Notes: a model not told the origin generated them from the letters alone. A stretch of 64,000 nt of DNA from Herbaspirillum sp. YR522 (GCF_000282575.1 NZ_AKJA01000154.1:1-64000); one strand, 5' to 3'. Counted from the first letter of the stretch, positions 18,901 to 27,634 are shown. Program-made: numbers and translations.

Positions 18901-19116
18901 GGTGTGATCCCGCTGGTGACATCGACCGGCGCCGGTTCGGAAATGCGCTATGCGATGGGTATCGCGGTGTTCTTCGGCATGCTCGGCGTGACCCTGTTCG
19001 GGCTGTTCCTGACACCGGTGTTCTACGTCCTGCTGCGCACCATCAATCGCCGCAAGTTGCACTCGGCTTCGCATCACGAAGCCCCGCTGTCCGGCCCGCA
19101 AGTCAGCACGCATTAA
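15928..19116 (+). CDS. ceoB: RND multidrug efflux permease (CeoB/MexF-like)
   Basis: 1062-residue proton-driven trimeric pump of the HAE1 family, usual length. The start MNISKFFIDRPIFAGVLSVLLLLGG and the sequence PISEYPEVVPPSVVVRAQYPGANP match the MexF/CeoB group. The proton-relay aspartates sit in transmembrane helix 4 (GIVVDDAIVVVENV, about residues 405-418), and the partner lysine is in GLSAKNAILIVEFA (about residue 947). Substrates of the characterised relatives include chloramphenicol, fluoroquinolones, trimethoprim and salicylate; transfer of that spectrum is an inference. Confidence 0.94.
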   Translation: MNISKFFIDRPIFAGVLSVLLLLGGVLAMLQLPISEYPEVVPPSVVVRAQYPGANPKVIAETVASPLEEQINGVENMLYMQSQANSDGNLTITVNFRLGVDPDKAQQLVQNRVSQALPRLPEDVQRLGVTTIKSSPTLTMVVHLISPDNRYDTTYLRNYAVLNVKDRLARIQGVGEVGMFGSGNYAMRVWLDPNKVAQRGLTATDVVRSIREQNVQVAAGVIGASPSSPDVPVQLSVNAQGRLKTEADFRDIILKGSPNGAVTRLGDVARVELAASEYGLRSLLDNKPAVAIPIFQAPGSNALDVSTQVRAAMKELSADFPSSVEYRIVYDPTQFVRASIEAVVHTLLEAILLVVIVVIVFLQTWRASIIPLLAVPVSIIGTFSLMLGFGYTINALSLFGMVLAIGIVVDDAIVVVENVERNIGAGLSPRDATYRAMQEVSGPIIAIALTLVAVFVPLAFMTGLTGQFYKQFAMTIAISTVISAFNSLTLSPALAAMLLKGHGEKPDWLTRVMDRFLGGFFVRFNRFFNRASDSYGRGVTGVIKRKGSTMAVYVVLLAATLGISYLVPGGFVPGQDKQYLVAFAQLPNGASIDRSEDVMRKMSEIMLKEPGVDSAIAFPGLSINGFTNSSSAGIVFVGLKPFEERRSKELSGNAIAGSLNKKFGGIKEAFTAVFPPPPVMGLGTLGGFKMQIEDRDAVGYAELDKAAQQFMKAAAKEPALGPMFSSYQINVPQLDVDLDRVKAKQLGIPVTDVFNTMQIYLGSLYVNDFNRFGRVYQVRAQADAPFRARAEDILQLKTRNEAGEMVPLSSVVKVKQTFGPEMVVRYNGYTAADINGGPAPGYSSDQAQAAAERVAAATLPRGVKFEWTDLTYQKILAGNAGIWVFPISVLLVFLVLAALYESLTLPLAVILIVPMSILAALTGVWLTKGDNNIFTQIGLMVLVGLSAKNAILIVEFARELEMQGRSAVQAAIESSRLRLRPILMTSIAFIMGVIPLVTSTGAGSEMRYAMGIAVFFGMLGVTLFGLFLTPVFYVLLRTINRRKLHSASHHEAPLSGPQVSTH

Positions 19117-19131
19117 TTGGAGCCAAGAAAA

Positions 19132-20658
19132 ATGAACGCACTTACGATCAATACCCTGCTGCGCCCGGTGCGCATCAGCTCGGTACTGCTGGCGGCGCTG
19201 CTGGCGCTGGCCGGCTGCTCGGTGACGCCGACCTACGAACGCCCCTCGGTCGACACCCCGGCGGCCTTCAAGGAAGCCGCGCCGGGCCAGGACGGCAGCC
19301 AGTGGAAGACGGCCCAGCCGGCCGAAGACATCACCCGCGGCCAATGGTGGAAGATCTTCGGCGATGACAGCCTCGACGCCCTGCAGGAGCGGGCCCAGCA
19401 GGCCAACTTCGACCTCAAGGCAGCCGCCGCCCGCCTGGGCCAGGCGCGGGCCCTGACCCGCGACGCCCGTTCGGCCTACCTGCCACAGGTCGACGCCGGC
19501 CTGGGCGCCACCCGCCAGCGGCCGTCGCCGGCCTCGCAGGGCCTGGCGGCCGATGCCGACACCCGGCCCTCGACGCTGTACCGCGCCCAACTGGGCGTGT
19601 CGTACGAAGTCGACCTGTTCGGTCGCGTCGCCGCCAATGTCGACGCCGCCACCGCCGATGCCCAGCGCAGCGAAGCCTTGTTCCACTCGGTGTTACTGGC
19701 CTTGCAAGCCGACGTTGCCCAGCAGTACTTCCAGGTGCGCGAACTCGACGCCGCGCTGGAACTGTATCGCGGCACGGTGGAGTTGCGGGGGCAGTCGTTG
19801 AAGCTGGTGCAGCGCCGTTTCGACGAAGGCGACATCAGCGAAGTCGATGTGGCTCGCGCCCGGTCCGAACTGGCCTCGGCACAATCGGAAGCACTCGGCA
19901 TCGCCCGCCAGCGCGCCACGGCCGAACATGCGTTGGCGATCCTGCTGGGCAGTACGCCGGCGGAGTTCTCGCTGCCGGCGCGCCCGCTCTCGCGCATCAC
20001 CATCGACGTCCCGGCCGGCCTGCCCTCGGCGCTGCTGGAGCGCCGTCCCGACATCGCCGCCGCCGAGCGCGCAATGGCGGCAGCCAACGCCCGCGTGGGC
20101 GTGGCCAGGTCGGCCTTCTTTCCCAGCCTGAACCTGACCGGTGGACTGGGTTACGAGTCGGCCCAGCTGGGTGACCTGTTCAACTGGTCCAGCCGCACTT
20201 TCCTGCTGGGTCCGCTGGTGGGCACGGCGCTGAGCATGCCGCTGTTCGATGGCGGCCGGCGCCAGGCCGGCGTCGATCGCGCCCGCGCCAGCTATGAAGA
20301 GCAGGTGGCGACCTATCGCGGCACGGTCTTGAACGCCTTCCGTGAAGTCGAGGACAACCTGGCCAACCTGCGCATCCTGGGCGACCAGAACCGCGCCCAG
20401 GACGAAGCCGTGGCGGCCTCGTCGCGCGCGGCCAAGCTGTCGCATGTGCAATATCGCGAAGGGTCGGTGAGTTATTTTGGCGTGATCGATGCCGACCGCA
20501 CGGTACTGCAACAGCAACGCGTATCGGTACAGCTCGACGGCGAACGGGCGCGTTCCACGGTCAACCTGATCCGCGCCCTGGGTGGCGGCTGGGGACCGGC
20601 ACCGAACCCGGCACCGGTGCCCGACACCCGGCTGTCGCAGGCCGACAGCGCCCGGTAG
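19132..20658 (+). CDS. opcM: Outer-membrane efflux lipoprotein (OpcM/NodT family)
   Basis: 508-residue TolC-like channel that completes the tripartite pump. The lipoprotein signal ends at LLALAGC (Cys near residue 25), followed by VTPTYERPSVDTPAAFKE. Two repeated OEP domains follow; characteristic segments are WWKIFGDDSLDAL, LLERRPDIAAAERAMAAANARVGVARSAFFPSLNLTG and MPLFDGGRRQAGVDRARASYEEQVATYRGTVLNAFREVEDNL. The ATG at 19132 is chosen; GGAG lies 10 bases before it, and an upstream TTG in frame is unlikely. Confidence 0.92.
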   Translation: MNALTINTLLRPVRISSVLLAALLALAGCSVTPTYERPSVDTPAAFKEAAPGQDGSQWKTAQPAEDITRGQWWKIFGDDSLDALQERAQQANFDLKAAAARLGQARALTRDARSAYLPQVDAGLGATRQRPSPASQGLAADADTRPSTLYRAQLGVSYEVDLFGRVAANVDAATADAQRSEALFHSVLLALQADVAQQYFQVRELDAALELYRGTVELRGQSLKLVQRRFDEGDISEVDVARARSELASAQSEALGIARQRATAEHALAILLGSTPAEFSLPARPLSRITIDVPAGLPSALLERRPDIAAAERAMAAANARVGVARSAFFPSLNLTGGLGYESAQLGDLFNWSSRTFLLGPLVGTALSMPLFDGGRRQAGVDRARASYEEQVATYRGTVLNAFREVEDNLANLRILGDQNRAQDEAVAASSRAAKLSHVQYREGSVSYFGVIDADRTVLQQQRVSVQLDGERARSTVNLIRALGGGWGPAPNPAPVPDTRLSQADSAR

Positions 20659-20732
20659 GCCCAGGCAACAGGCCGTCATCCCGACCGGGTCGGGACGACG
20701 GCAATCTTCCATCAGCTGACAACGAGAACACC

Positions 20733-21236
20733 ATGTCCATCACCCTGCATCAAATCAGTATCCCATTGCTCATCAAGGGCCTGCAGAACCTGTCCGGCCT
20801 GCTGGACCGCGCACAGCAGCACGCCGACCAGCAGCAGCTCGAACACCATGTGCTGCTGTCGGCACGGCTGTTCGACGACATGTATCCATTGACGGCCCAG
20901 GTGCAGCGCGCCAGCGATACCGCCAAGGCCACCGCCAGCCGCCTGTCGGGGCTGGCCGCGCCCAACTTCTCCGACGACGAGACCAGCTTCGACCAATTGC
21001 AGGCGCGCATCAACAAGACCATCGTGTTCCTGGAGGCGATCCCGGCCGATGCCATCGATGGCCAGCAGGAGCGCCAGGTCAAGATGATGTTGCGCGGCGA
21101 GGAGCAGAGCATGCGCGGGCTCGACTACCTGACCCGCTTCGGCCTGCCCAACTTCAGCTTTCACGTGGTGACCGCCTACGACATCCTGCGTCACAAGGGG
21201 GTCAAGCTGGGCAAGATGGATTACCTGGGCCTGTAA
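20733..21236 (+). CDS. DUF1993 domain-containing protein
   Basis: 167-residue protein of the DUF1993 family, predicted four-helix bundle related to DinB-type folds. Starts MSITLHQISIPLLIKGLQNLSGLLDRAQQHA; the conserved stretch LFDDMYPLTAQVQRASDTAK and the C-terminal TRFGLPNFSFHVVTAYDILRHKGVKLGKMDYLG are typical. No enzymatic role is established for the family. It follows opcM by 74 bases and precedes a strong terminator, so it may be read through from the efflux operon. Confidence 0.87.
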   Translation: MSITLHQISIPLLIKGLQNLSGLLDRAQQHADQQQLEHHVLLSARLFDDMYPLTAQVQRASDTAKATASRLSGLAAPNFSDDETSFDQLQARINKTIVFLEAIPADAIDGQQERQVKMMLRGEEQSMRGLDYLTRFGLPNFSFHVVTAYDILRHKGVKLGKMDYLGL

Positions 21237-21269
21237 CGACCCGTGCCGTGATGAATTCCCGTGGTACTT

Positions 21270-21296
21270 GCCCGCCTGACGGCGGGCTTTTTTTTT
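21270..21296 (+). terminator. Rho-independent terminator
   Basis: Stem GCCCGCC (21270-21276), loop TGAC, stem GGCGGGC (21281-21287), then nine T. It ends the efflux/DUF1993 transcription unit; the convergent adhesin gene stops at 21302. Confidence 0.9.
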
Positions 21297-21301
21297 GACA
21301 G

Positions 21302-22318
21302 CTACAGGTAACTTACCTGTACCGTCATCGTGCCGACCACCGTCCCAGGCTGGGGATTGGATGTCAGGCGCGTCATGGCGGCCCGCAAAGGCACCTTGAC
21401 AATGCCGTCAGGCCGCCCCGGGTAAGACAAGGTCTCGCCCCAGCACAGCGTCGTACCATCGCCATGGGTAATCTTGATCCCCACTCCGGTTGCAGTGCCG
21501 CCCGCGCCGTTGGACATGAGGCCTTGGCAGACCGTGCCTGATTGCCTGAGCGTGGAAAAGCTCATGGTGATCGATTGATTCGGCGCGCAACCGGTCACCG
21601 TCACATCGAATTGCTTGGCAGGGATCGCACCGGTACCTGGCAGGCTGTTCAGGCCAACCTTGCCAAGATCGACGTACATGTCGCGAATCGTGCAACTGGC
21701 GCGCACCGCCACGGTCCCGCTGATCCTCATCTCGGCGAGAAGACTCCCGCCGGAGACGCCCGGTGAATAATATTCGATGTTCCCGTATTTGGAGTCCAGC
21801 CTGCCTGCGGTGAACGCGCCCAGCTTGACCAGGCTGGCGCGGAAACTGATGCTGCATTGCCCGCCGTTGGAGCCTAATTGGCAATAACCGGCAGGCAGTT
21901 TGCCACACCCCTCGTCGTCGTAGCCGCCTGACATCCGGCGCCAGCAAAAACTGTTGACCGCGGTGGACACGCGATCCCGGCCGGGCTTGACGACAAACAG
22001 CCCGGTCGACTGTTCGCTCAGACGCACGCCTATCCCCGCCACGCCGGTAGGATAGACGAAATCGATTGCCGTGAACGCGCCGGTGGGCTTGAGCTGGAAC
22101 ACCACATCGTTGGTCTTGTTCCCGGCTGTCAACGTAGCGCTATCGCAGGTGTAGGTCACCGTCACTGTGGTGTTTCCAACCTCGGTGCCGACGGGCGCGT
22201 CGGCGCTAATTTGAGCAGAACCGAATCGCGCATCGACTGCGCCTGCACGACATGTCGCCCACGCACTGCCTGCCTGGCCGAAAAATAACACCATGAGGAC
22301 CATCAACCACGATTTCAT
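21302..22318 (-). CDS. Two-domain fimbrial tip adhesin-like protein
   Basis: 338-residue exported protein. The signal peptide is residues 1-20 (MKSWLMVLMVLFFGQAGSAWA). The N-terminal half (about 21-210) looks like an adhesin domain with four or more cysteines (CWRRMSGGYDDEGCGKLPAGYCQLG). The C-terminal 115 residues look like a chaperone-usher pilin domain: ASCTIRDMYVDLGKVGLNSLPGTGAIPAKQFDVTVTGC and the final VGTMTVQVSYL. The start is the ATG at 22318, preceded by GGAAGAG, because the signal peptide begins there. No chaperone, usher or major pilin lies nearby, so assembly partners must be elsewhere. Confidence 0.75.
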   Translation of the reverse strand: MKSWLMVLMVLFFGQAGSAWATCRAGAVDARFGSAQISADAPVGTEVGNTTVTVTYTCDSATLTAGNKTNDVVFQLKPTGAFTAIDFVYPTGVAGIGVRLSEQSTGLFVVKPGRDRVSTAVNSFCWRRMSGGYDDEGCGKLPAGYCQLGSNGGQCSISFRASLVKLGAFTAGRLDSKYGNIEYYSPGVSGGSLLAEMRISGTVAVRASCTIRDMYVDLGKVGLNSLPGTGAIPAKQFDVTVTGCAPNQSITMSFSTLRQSGTVCQGLMSNGAGGTATGVGIKITHGDGTTLCWGETLSYPGRPDGIVKVPLRAAMTRLTSNPQPGTVVGTMTVQVSYL

Positions 22319-22700
22319 CGCTCGCTCTTCCCGAATGTAAGGGGTGACAACACAGCAAAGGTTTTGGACTAATTGCGCTGCGGTACCAGACTGCGGTCCG
22401 GCAAGGCAAGCACCAGCGAGGATTGGATATGCTACTGCGTGCCACGCGGGCAACCGGGTCATCTAGGCAACGCCCCCTCGCAATGCCCTTACCGTTTTGA
22501 CGGCCGGTTGCTGTTGCTGCTCCATATCCCAGCGACTTGATGACAACGATAGTCTACCAACCCGGGGGGGCACTGCCCAATCGGATTTGTCTCAAAGCGA
22601 CACGGGGAGAAACACTTACGCGGCAGCCAATGCAGCATCGAGGACAGGCGCTGGCGCCTATCGCTGCGGGCAAGGACGCCGGTGTGCGGGCGGTTATTGA
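22319..22700. other. Intergenic region without supported gene
   Basis: 382 bases between the SulP stop and the adhesin start, both on the minus strand. It should hold the adhesin promoter. I see no RNA gene or convincing repeat. Frames through it belong to shadows of the SulP gene. Confidence 0.5.
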
Positions 22701-24194
22701 TCAGTGATGCGCGTCGGCGCGGCGCAAAAGCTGTTGGCAACGCGCTGACAGGCCCTCGATACGAAGTTGCCTTCCGGCCCGGACATAACGTTGACGCAGC
22801 GTCTCGAGCGCAGCAATGGCCGAATGATCGGCCAGGCGCAGGTGGCGACAATCCAGCACCACGGTGTCCGTCGCGTGGTCGATGTCGAACAGTTCCAGGA
22901 AGTGCGCCACCGAGGCGAAGAACAGGGTGCCGTGCGGCACATAGGTGCGGATGCCCGCGGCGTCGACGATGTCGGCACGCACCTCGCGCGCGTGCTGCCA
23001 GGCAAAGTTGAGGGCCGCGATCACGATACCGCACAGCACCGCCACGGCCAGGTCGGTCAACACGGTGATGATGGTCACGGCGACGATCACGATGGCGTCG
23101 CTCCTGGGGACCTTGCCCAGCACCCGCAGCGAGCCCCAGGCGAAGGTTTCCTGGGCCACCACGAACATGACGCCGGCCAGCGCGGCCAGCGGAATGCGCT
23201 CGATGGCCGGCGACAGGAACAGGATGAACAGCAGGATCATCACCCCGGCCACCACACCCGAGATGCGCGAACGCCCGCCCGAGCCGAGATTGATCATGGT
23301 CTGCCCGATCATGGCGCAGCCGCCCATGCCGCCGAACAGGCCCGATGCGATATTGGCCGCACCCAGCGCCAGGCATTCGCGATTGGGCTGGCCACGCGAA
23401 GCGGTGATTTCATCGGTCAGGTTGAAGGTCAACAGCGTCTCGAGCAAACCGACGATGGCCATCAGCACCGCATAGGGCGCCACGATGCGCAGCGTCTCCA
23501 GCGTCAGCGGCACCTCGGGAAAATGAAACAGCGGCAGGCCGCCGGCGATCCTGGCCATGTCGCCCAGGGTCGGCGTGGGCACGTCCAGCAACTGCGTCAC
23601 CAGTCCGACGCCGACGATGGCCACCAGCGCCGGCGGCAGCGCGCGCGTCACGCGCGGCAGCAACCAGGTAATGAGCATGGTGACCAGCGTCAGTCCGATC
23701 ATGATCGCCAGCTGCGTGCCTTGCAGCCACTGCGGGCCGGCTCCGCTATCGTGCCTGAAATGTTCCAGCTGGGCCCAGGCGATGACGATGGCCAGGCCAT
23801 TGACGAAGCCCAGCATCACCGGATGCGGCACCATGCGCACCAGCTTGCCCAAGCGCAATGCGCCAAACAGCAGCATCACCAGCCCCGACAGCAGCACCGT
23901 GAGCAGGAAATACTGGGCACCGTGCTGCACGACCAGCGCCACGATCACCACCGCCATCGAGCCGGCCGCGCCCGAGATCATGCCGGGCCGCCCGCCGAAC
24001 AACGCGGTGATGGTGCAGATGAAGAAGGCACCATACAGCCCCATGAGCGGGTTCAGTTGCGCCACCAGCGCGAAGGCGATGCACTCCGGCACCAGTGCGA
24101 ACGAGGTCGTCAGGCCGGCCAGCGTTTCGCGCCTGAGCAGGCTGGCACGCGACACGGGAAGGGTCACGCTGGAAGAGGAATCGAGTTGGGTCAT
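22701..24194 (-). CDS. SulP family inorganic anion transporter with STAS domain
   Basis: 497-residue inner-membrane transporter. The SulP core is clear: ETLAGLTTSFALVPECIAFALVAQLNPLMGLYGAFF in the first helices, SGAAGSMAVVIVALV, GFVNGLAIVIAW, and GGMGGCAMIGQTMINLGSGGRSRISG in the middle. A shortened C-terminal STAS domain (about residues 405-490) has VVLDCRHLRLADHSAIAAL. Bacterial SulP proteins carry sulfate, bicarbonate or dicarboxylates; the substrate cannot be decided here. No carbonic anhydrase gene is adjacent. Confidence 0.88.
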   Translation of the reverse strand: MTQLDSSSSVTLPVSRASLLRRETLAGLTTSFALVPECIAFALVAQLNPLMGLYGAFFICTITALFGGRPGMISGAAGSMAVVIVALVVQHGAQYFLLTVLLSGLVMLLFGALRLGKLVRMVPHPVMLGFVNGLAIVIAWAQLEHFRHDSGAGPQWLQGTQLAIMIGLTLVTMLITWLLPRVTRALPPALVAIVGVGLVTQLLDVPTPTLGDMARIAGGLPLFHFPEVPLTLETLRIVAPYAVLMAIVGLLETLLTFNLTDEITASRGQPNRECLALGAANIASGLFGGMGGCAMIGQTMINLGSGGRSRISGVVAGVMILLFILFLSPAIERIPLAALAGVMFVVAQETFAWGSLRVLGKVPRSDAIVIVAVTIITVLTDLAVAVLCGIVIAALNFAWQHAREVRADIVDAAGIRTYVPHGTLFFASVAHFLELFDIDHATDTVVLDCRHLRLADHSAIAALETLRQRYVRAGRQLRIEGLSARCQQLLRRADAHH

Positions 24195-24272
24195 GGCAGG
24201 CAGGCGGCAAGGCGGCGACCGGGAGGTCGGGGAAAGCCGCGATTCTACACCGGCCGGCGCCTGCGATCCGGG

Positions 24273-25859
24273 TCAGTCGCGCGAGTAGATGACCCGCAGG
24301 GCGATGCGTCGTTCGTCGGCCGGCAAGTCGGTGACCGCGCGCAGATAGGCGATCGAGGCATCGCAGGTGGCGCCGGGGTCGGCCTGGCGGCGCTGCGGCG
24401 ACGACAGCAGCTTGAGCTGGTCCTGCGTCAGCGGTGCCAGCGCACGGCGGATCACGCGGGTGCGCTCGGCCAGCGAGAAGCGCACGGCGTTGGCGCCGTT
24501 GGCGTCGCGCATGAGATGTTGCGTCATGGCCAGCTCGCGGTTGGCGAATTCGGGCGACAGCGCGGCCTGCGGCGCTTCGCGGCCGGCCACCGCATCGCTG
24601 CGCGAACGGGGGTAGATCAGTTCGGTGCAAGCGGTGGCACTGATGCCGCGCAGCGCCACGGCCTGGTCCAGCAGCAGCTGCTGGAACTCCTGCAACGATT
24701 GGTCCGACGCGATCGGCAACAGCTTGCGGCTGAGCAGGCCGACCTGCTCGCGCCCGACCGCCGTGATCTCGGCATCGGACGCATGCGCCTGCACCCGGGC
24801 CCAGGCCAGGTCGATCAGGCGCGCGAAGTCCTGCGGGTGGTAGCGCGCCATGATGTCGAACAGGGCGGTGCGGGTGAATTCGTGCTCGAGGATGCCGCGG
24901 GTGGTGGCGATGGTGGCCAGGCGCGCCGTCTCGCCGCCGTTGCTCAGGCGCGTGACCACGCCGGCCTGCAGCAGTTGCCCCAGTTCGGGATACCAGCTAT
25001 CGCGCGGCGGCGTGTTGGCGATGTGTTCGATGAACTCGCGCGGCAGGCCGAACTTGCGGTAGGTGTCGAGGGTCAGCTTGCGGTCGAAGCCCTTGTTGAT
25101 GCGATCGTCGCCCCCCACCGTATAGAGCGTGTGAAAGCCGATGTGGGCGCGCGGGTCGATGGCGCGCTCGCGCCCGGCCAGGAAGGCCAGGGTGCAGGAA
25201 GACGAACATTCCTGCTCGACATAGGTGTCGAGCCCGCGGCGCCGGATCACTTCACCCACCAGCTTGCCCTCGCGCACCCAGCCCCCGGCCGAATACAACA
25301 CCACCGTGCGCACCTGGGGCGAGCGCTGCAACAGCGCCTCCAGGCCCTCGGCGGCGCCGTCGTTCATGCCTCCCTGCAGCAGCACCGACCTGCCATCGAC
25401 CCGCAACTGGTAACTGACCGGTGGGCCCAGTTGCCTGCCGCGCGCGATATCGAACTGCTGGCGCAGCGAGTGGCGTGCGTTCCAGCTGCTCGATACCACG
25501 CTGATGGCGCCGCAGACGATCAGGAACTTGACCGCCACTTCGGCCCAGCGTCGCCCGCCACGCGCCACATGGCGGCTGGCCGACATCCAGCAGCCGCGCA
25601 CGCCCCAGGTCCAGGCCACGTAACTGAAGCCGGCGATGACCAACACCCCACCGACGCCGTAGCGCGCCGGCATATCGTTGGTCAGCCGCGCCAGCACCGA
25701 AATGGCGAATGCCGGCAACAGCGACGACAGCAGCACCGTATGCAACCAGTAGGAACGGCCGAGCGAATAGTCGCCGCGCCAGTGGCGGCCGATGAAGCTC
25801 GAGCGCTTTTTACCGGCGCGAGCAGCAGGAGAAGCGGGAGCGATTACTGCCTGGGACAA
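24273..25859 (-). CDS. Membrane protein with ClpP/crotonase-like (COG3904-type) domain
   Basis: 528-residue protein. The N-terminal third has three or four membrane segments (about residues 40-140) after a basic start with GDYSLGRSYW, like DUF805-type proteins. The soluble part (about 150-280) resembles COG3904 periplasmic proteins of the ClpP-like fold: VVLYSAGGWVREGKLVGEVIRRRGLDTYVEQECSSSCTLAFLAG and RAHIGFHTLY. The serines in CSSSCT occupy the position expected for a nucleophile, so a protease role is possible but unproven. The C-terminal 250 residues are not recognisable. It stands alone between SulP and an HD-GYP gene. Confidence 0.65.
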   Translation of the reverse strand: MSQAVIAPASPAARAGKKRSSFIGRHWRGDYSLGRSYWLHTVLLSSLLPAFAISVLARLTNDMPARYGVGGVLVIAGFSYVAWTWGVRGCWMSASRHVARGGRRWAEVAVKFLIVCGAISVVSSSWNARHSLRQQFDIARGRQLGPPVSYQLRVDGRSVLLQGGMNDGAAEGLEALLQRSPQVRTVVLYSAGGWVREGKLVGEVIRRRGLDTYVEQECSSSCTLAFLAGRERAIDPRAHIGFHTLYTVGGDDRINKGFDRKLTLDTYRKFGLPREFIEHIANTPPRDSWYPELGQLLQAGVVTRLSNGGETARLATIATTRGILEHEFTRTALFDIMARYHPQDFARLIDLAWARVQAHASDAEITAVGREQVGLLSRKLLPIASDQSLQEFQQLLLDQAVALRGISATACTELIYPRSRSDAVAGREAPQAALSPEFANRELAMTQHLMRDANGANAVRFSLAERTRVIRRALAPLTQDQLKLLSSPQRRQADPGATCDASIAYLRAVTDLPADERRIALRVIYSRD

Positions 25860-25963
25860 TACGGTTCCTCGATACGCATGGATGCAAGGGGCGCAGCCGG
25901 GTCACCGACCGCGCCGATCACCCGGCAGCATAACCCAGATGCGAACGATTCCACCCGCCACCC

Positions 25964-27634
25964 TCATGCCGCCCCGGAAATCTTCGACAGGTCGACCTCG
26001 TCGATCTGGCTGGCGTGCATGAACTGCTCCGCATAGCGCTGGTAGACCTTGTTGCGGATGAAGATATCGAAGACATCGGGGTCGATATGGTTGCGCGCCT
26101 TGAAGCCGGACAGGATATCGATGGCTTCGTTGAGCGTATTGCCGCGCTTGTAGGGGCGGTCGGCGGCGGTGACCGCCTCGAAGATGTCGGCCACCGCCAT
26201 GATGCGCGCCGGCACCGACATCTGCTCGCGCGTCAGGCCGCGTGGATACCCCTTGCCGTCGACCCGCTCGTGGTGGCCGCCGGCATATTCGGTGACGTTG
26301 CGCAACTGCTTGGGCCAGGGGAGGGATTCGAGCATCTTGATCGTCACCACGATATGGTTGTTGATGATCTGGCGCTCGGCGTCATTGAGCGTGCCGGCAC
26401 GGATGCGCAGGTTGCCCGCTTCTTCCTCGTCCAGCAGCGGTCGCAACTGGCCGTCGGGTCCGCGCCAGTGACGCGCGGCAATATCGAGCACGCGTTGCTG
26501 GTCCTCGGCGCGCATGCCTTCGGTGCCGAAATTGCTTCGCCGCAGGAAATCACGTTCATCGTCGAGCTGGGCCAGCTCGGCCTGCAGCCGGGCATCGAGC
26601 TCGGCACCGTGCTGCGGGGTCAGGGCCGGGCCCAGCGCAAGCTTTTCGTGCAGCACGCGGATCTCGGCGTCGCGCTTGATGACCTCGAAACGGGTGTCGA
26701 TGAGATGGATGCGATCGAAGATGGTTTCCATCTTGGTCGCTTTCTCGACGATATGGGTGGGGGTGCCGATCTTGCCGCAGTCGTGCAGCAGGCCGGCCAC
26801 CCACAGCTCGCGGCGATCGGCCTCGGTCATGCGGAAACCGGCCAGCGGTCCCTCGGTCGTGTCGTGCACCGCCTCGGCGATCATCATCGCCAGCTCCGGC
26901 ACATGCTCGCAATGGCGGCCGGTGTGCGGCGATTTTTCGCCGATGCCCACGTTGATGAGCTTGATCAGGCCTTCGAACAGGCTTTCCAGGCGCAGGATCA
27001 GTTGCTGGTTGGCCATGGCGATGGCCGCCTGCGAGGCCAGCGCCTCGATGAAATGCCGGTCGGTCTCGGAAAACGGCTCGGCCTCGCCGGTCACCGGGTC
27101 GATGGCATTGACCAGCTGCAACACACCGACCAGTTCACCCTCGTGGTCCTGCATCGGTACGGTCAGGAACGACTTCGACTGGTAGCCGTACTTCTCGTCG
27201 AACAGGCGCATGCCGTTGAAGTTGAAGTCGGTGGCCTGGTAGACATCGGCGATATTGACCGACTTGCGGGTATTGGCCGCATAGGCGGCCACCGCCGACA
27301 GGTTGGGCTGGCCGTCGGGCAGCGTCAGCGCGATGTTGGGAATCGAGATCGGCTCGGCGCTGGTGCCGCCCTGGTGCATGCGCAGGGTATCGTTGATCGA
27401 GATGTAGAACATCAGGCTGTGGTCGCTGTCGTCGATGCGATACAGCGTGCCGCCATCGGCGCGGGTGATGTCCTTGGCGGTGAGCAGGATGCGCTCGAGC
27501 AGCCGCGGGATATCGCGGCTGTTGCCGAGCGCCCGGCTCAGCTCGGTGAGCTGGTCCAGCCGGTACGAGATATCGCGCTGCTTGTCCATGGCTTGGGCCG
27601 GCACGTTAGTGGATGGGAATTCGGGTGCGTTCAT
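25964..27634 (-). CDS. GAF and HD-GYP domain c-di-GMP phosphodiesterase
   Basis: 556-residue signalling enzyme, cytosolic. A GAF sensor spans about residues 40-205 (TADGGTLYRIDDSDHSLMFYISIND-like region, FLTVPMQDHEGELVGVLQLVNA). The HD-GYP domain follows from about 230: HTGRHCEHVPELAMM, LLHDCGKIGTP with the HD pair, and HHERVDGKGYPRGL with the GYP motif. An insertion of about 100 residues separates the HD and GYP halves. The metal-binding motifs look complete, so it should hydrolyse c-di-GMP. It is divergent from a cyclic-nucleotide phosphodiesterase gene. Confidence 0.9.
   Translation of the reverse strand: MNAPEFPSTNVPAQAMDKQRDISYRLDQLTELSRALGNSRDIPRLLERILLTAKDITRADGGTLYRIDDSDHSLMFYISINDTLRMHQGGTSAEPISIPNIALTLPDGQPNLSAVAAYAANTRKSVNIADVYQATDFNFNGMRLFDEKYGYQSKSFLTVPMQDHEGELVGVLQLVNAIDPVTGEAEPFSETDRHFIEALASQAAIAMANQQLILRLESLFEGLIKLINVGIGEKSPHTGRHCEHVPELAMMIAEAVHDTTEGPLAGFRMTEADRRELWVAGLLHDCGKIGTPTHIVEKATKMETIFDRIHLIDTRFEVIKRDAEIRVLHEKLALGPALTPQHGAELDARLQAELAQLDDERDFLRRSNFGTEGMRAEDQQRVLDIAARHWRGPDGQLRPLLDEEEAGNLRIRAGTLNDAERQIINNHIVVTIKMLESLPWPKQLRNVTEYAGGHHERVDGKGYPRGLTREQMSVPARIMAVADIFEAVTAADRPYKRGNTLNEAIDILSGFKARNHIDPDVFDIFIRNKVYQRYAEQFMHASQIDEVDLSKISGAA

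Noticed and set aside
15937-19686. 1249-codon minus-strand open frame
   Set aside because: Exactly antisense to the RND permease and outer-membrane factor genes; a His/Arg/Gly-rich translation typical of mirrored GC-rich codons, without protein family features.
22767-26036. 1089-codon plus-strand open frame
   Set aside because: Antisense to the SulP gene and the ClpP-like membrane protein gene, both of which have clear family motifs; composition (His, Gln, Arg) is that of a shadow frame.
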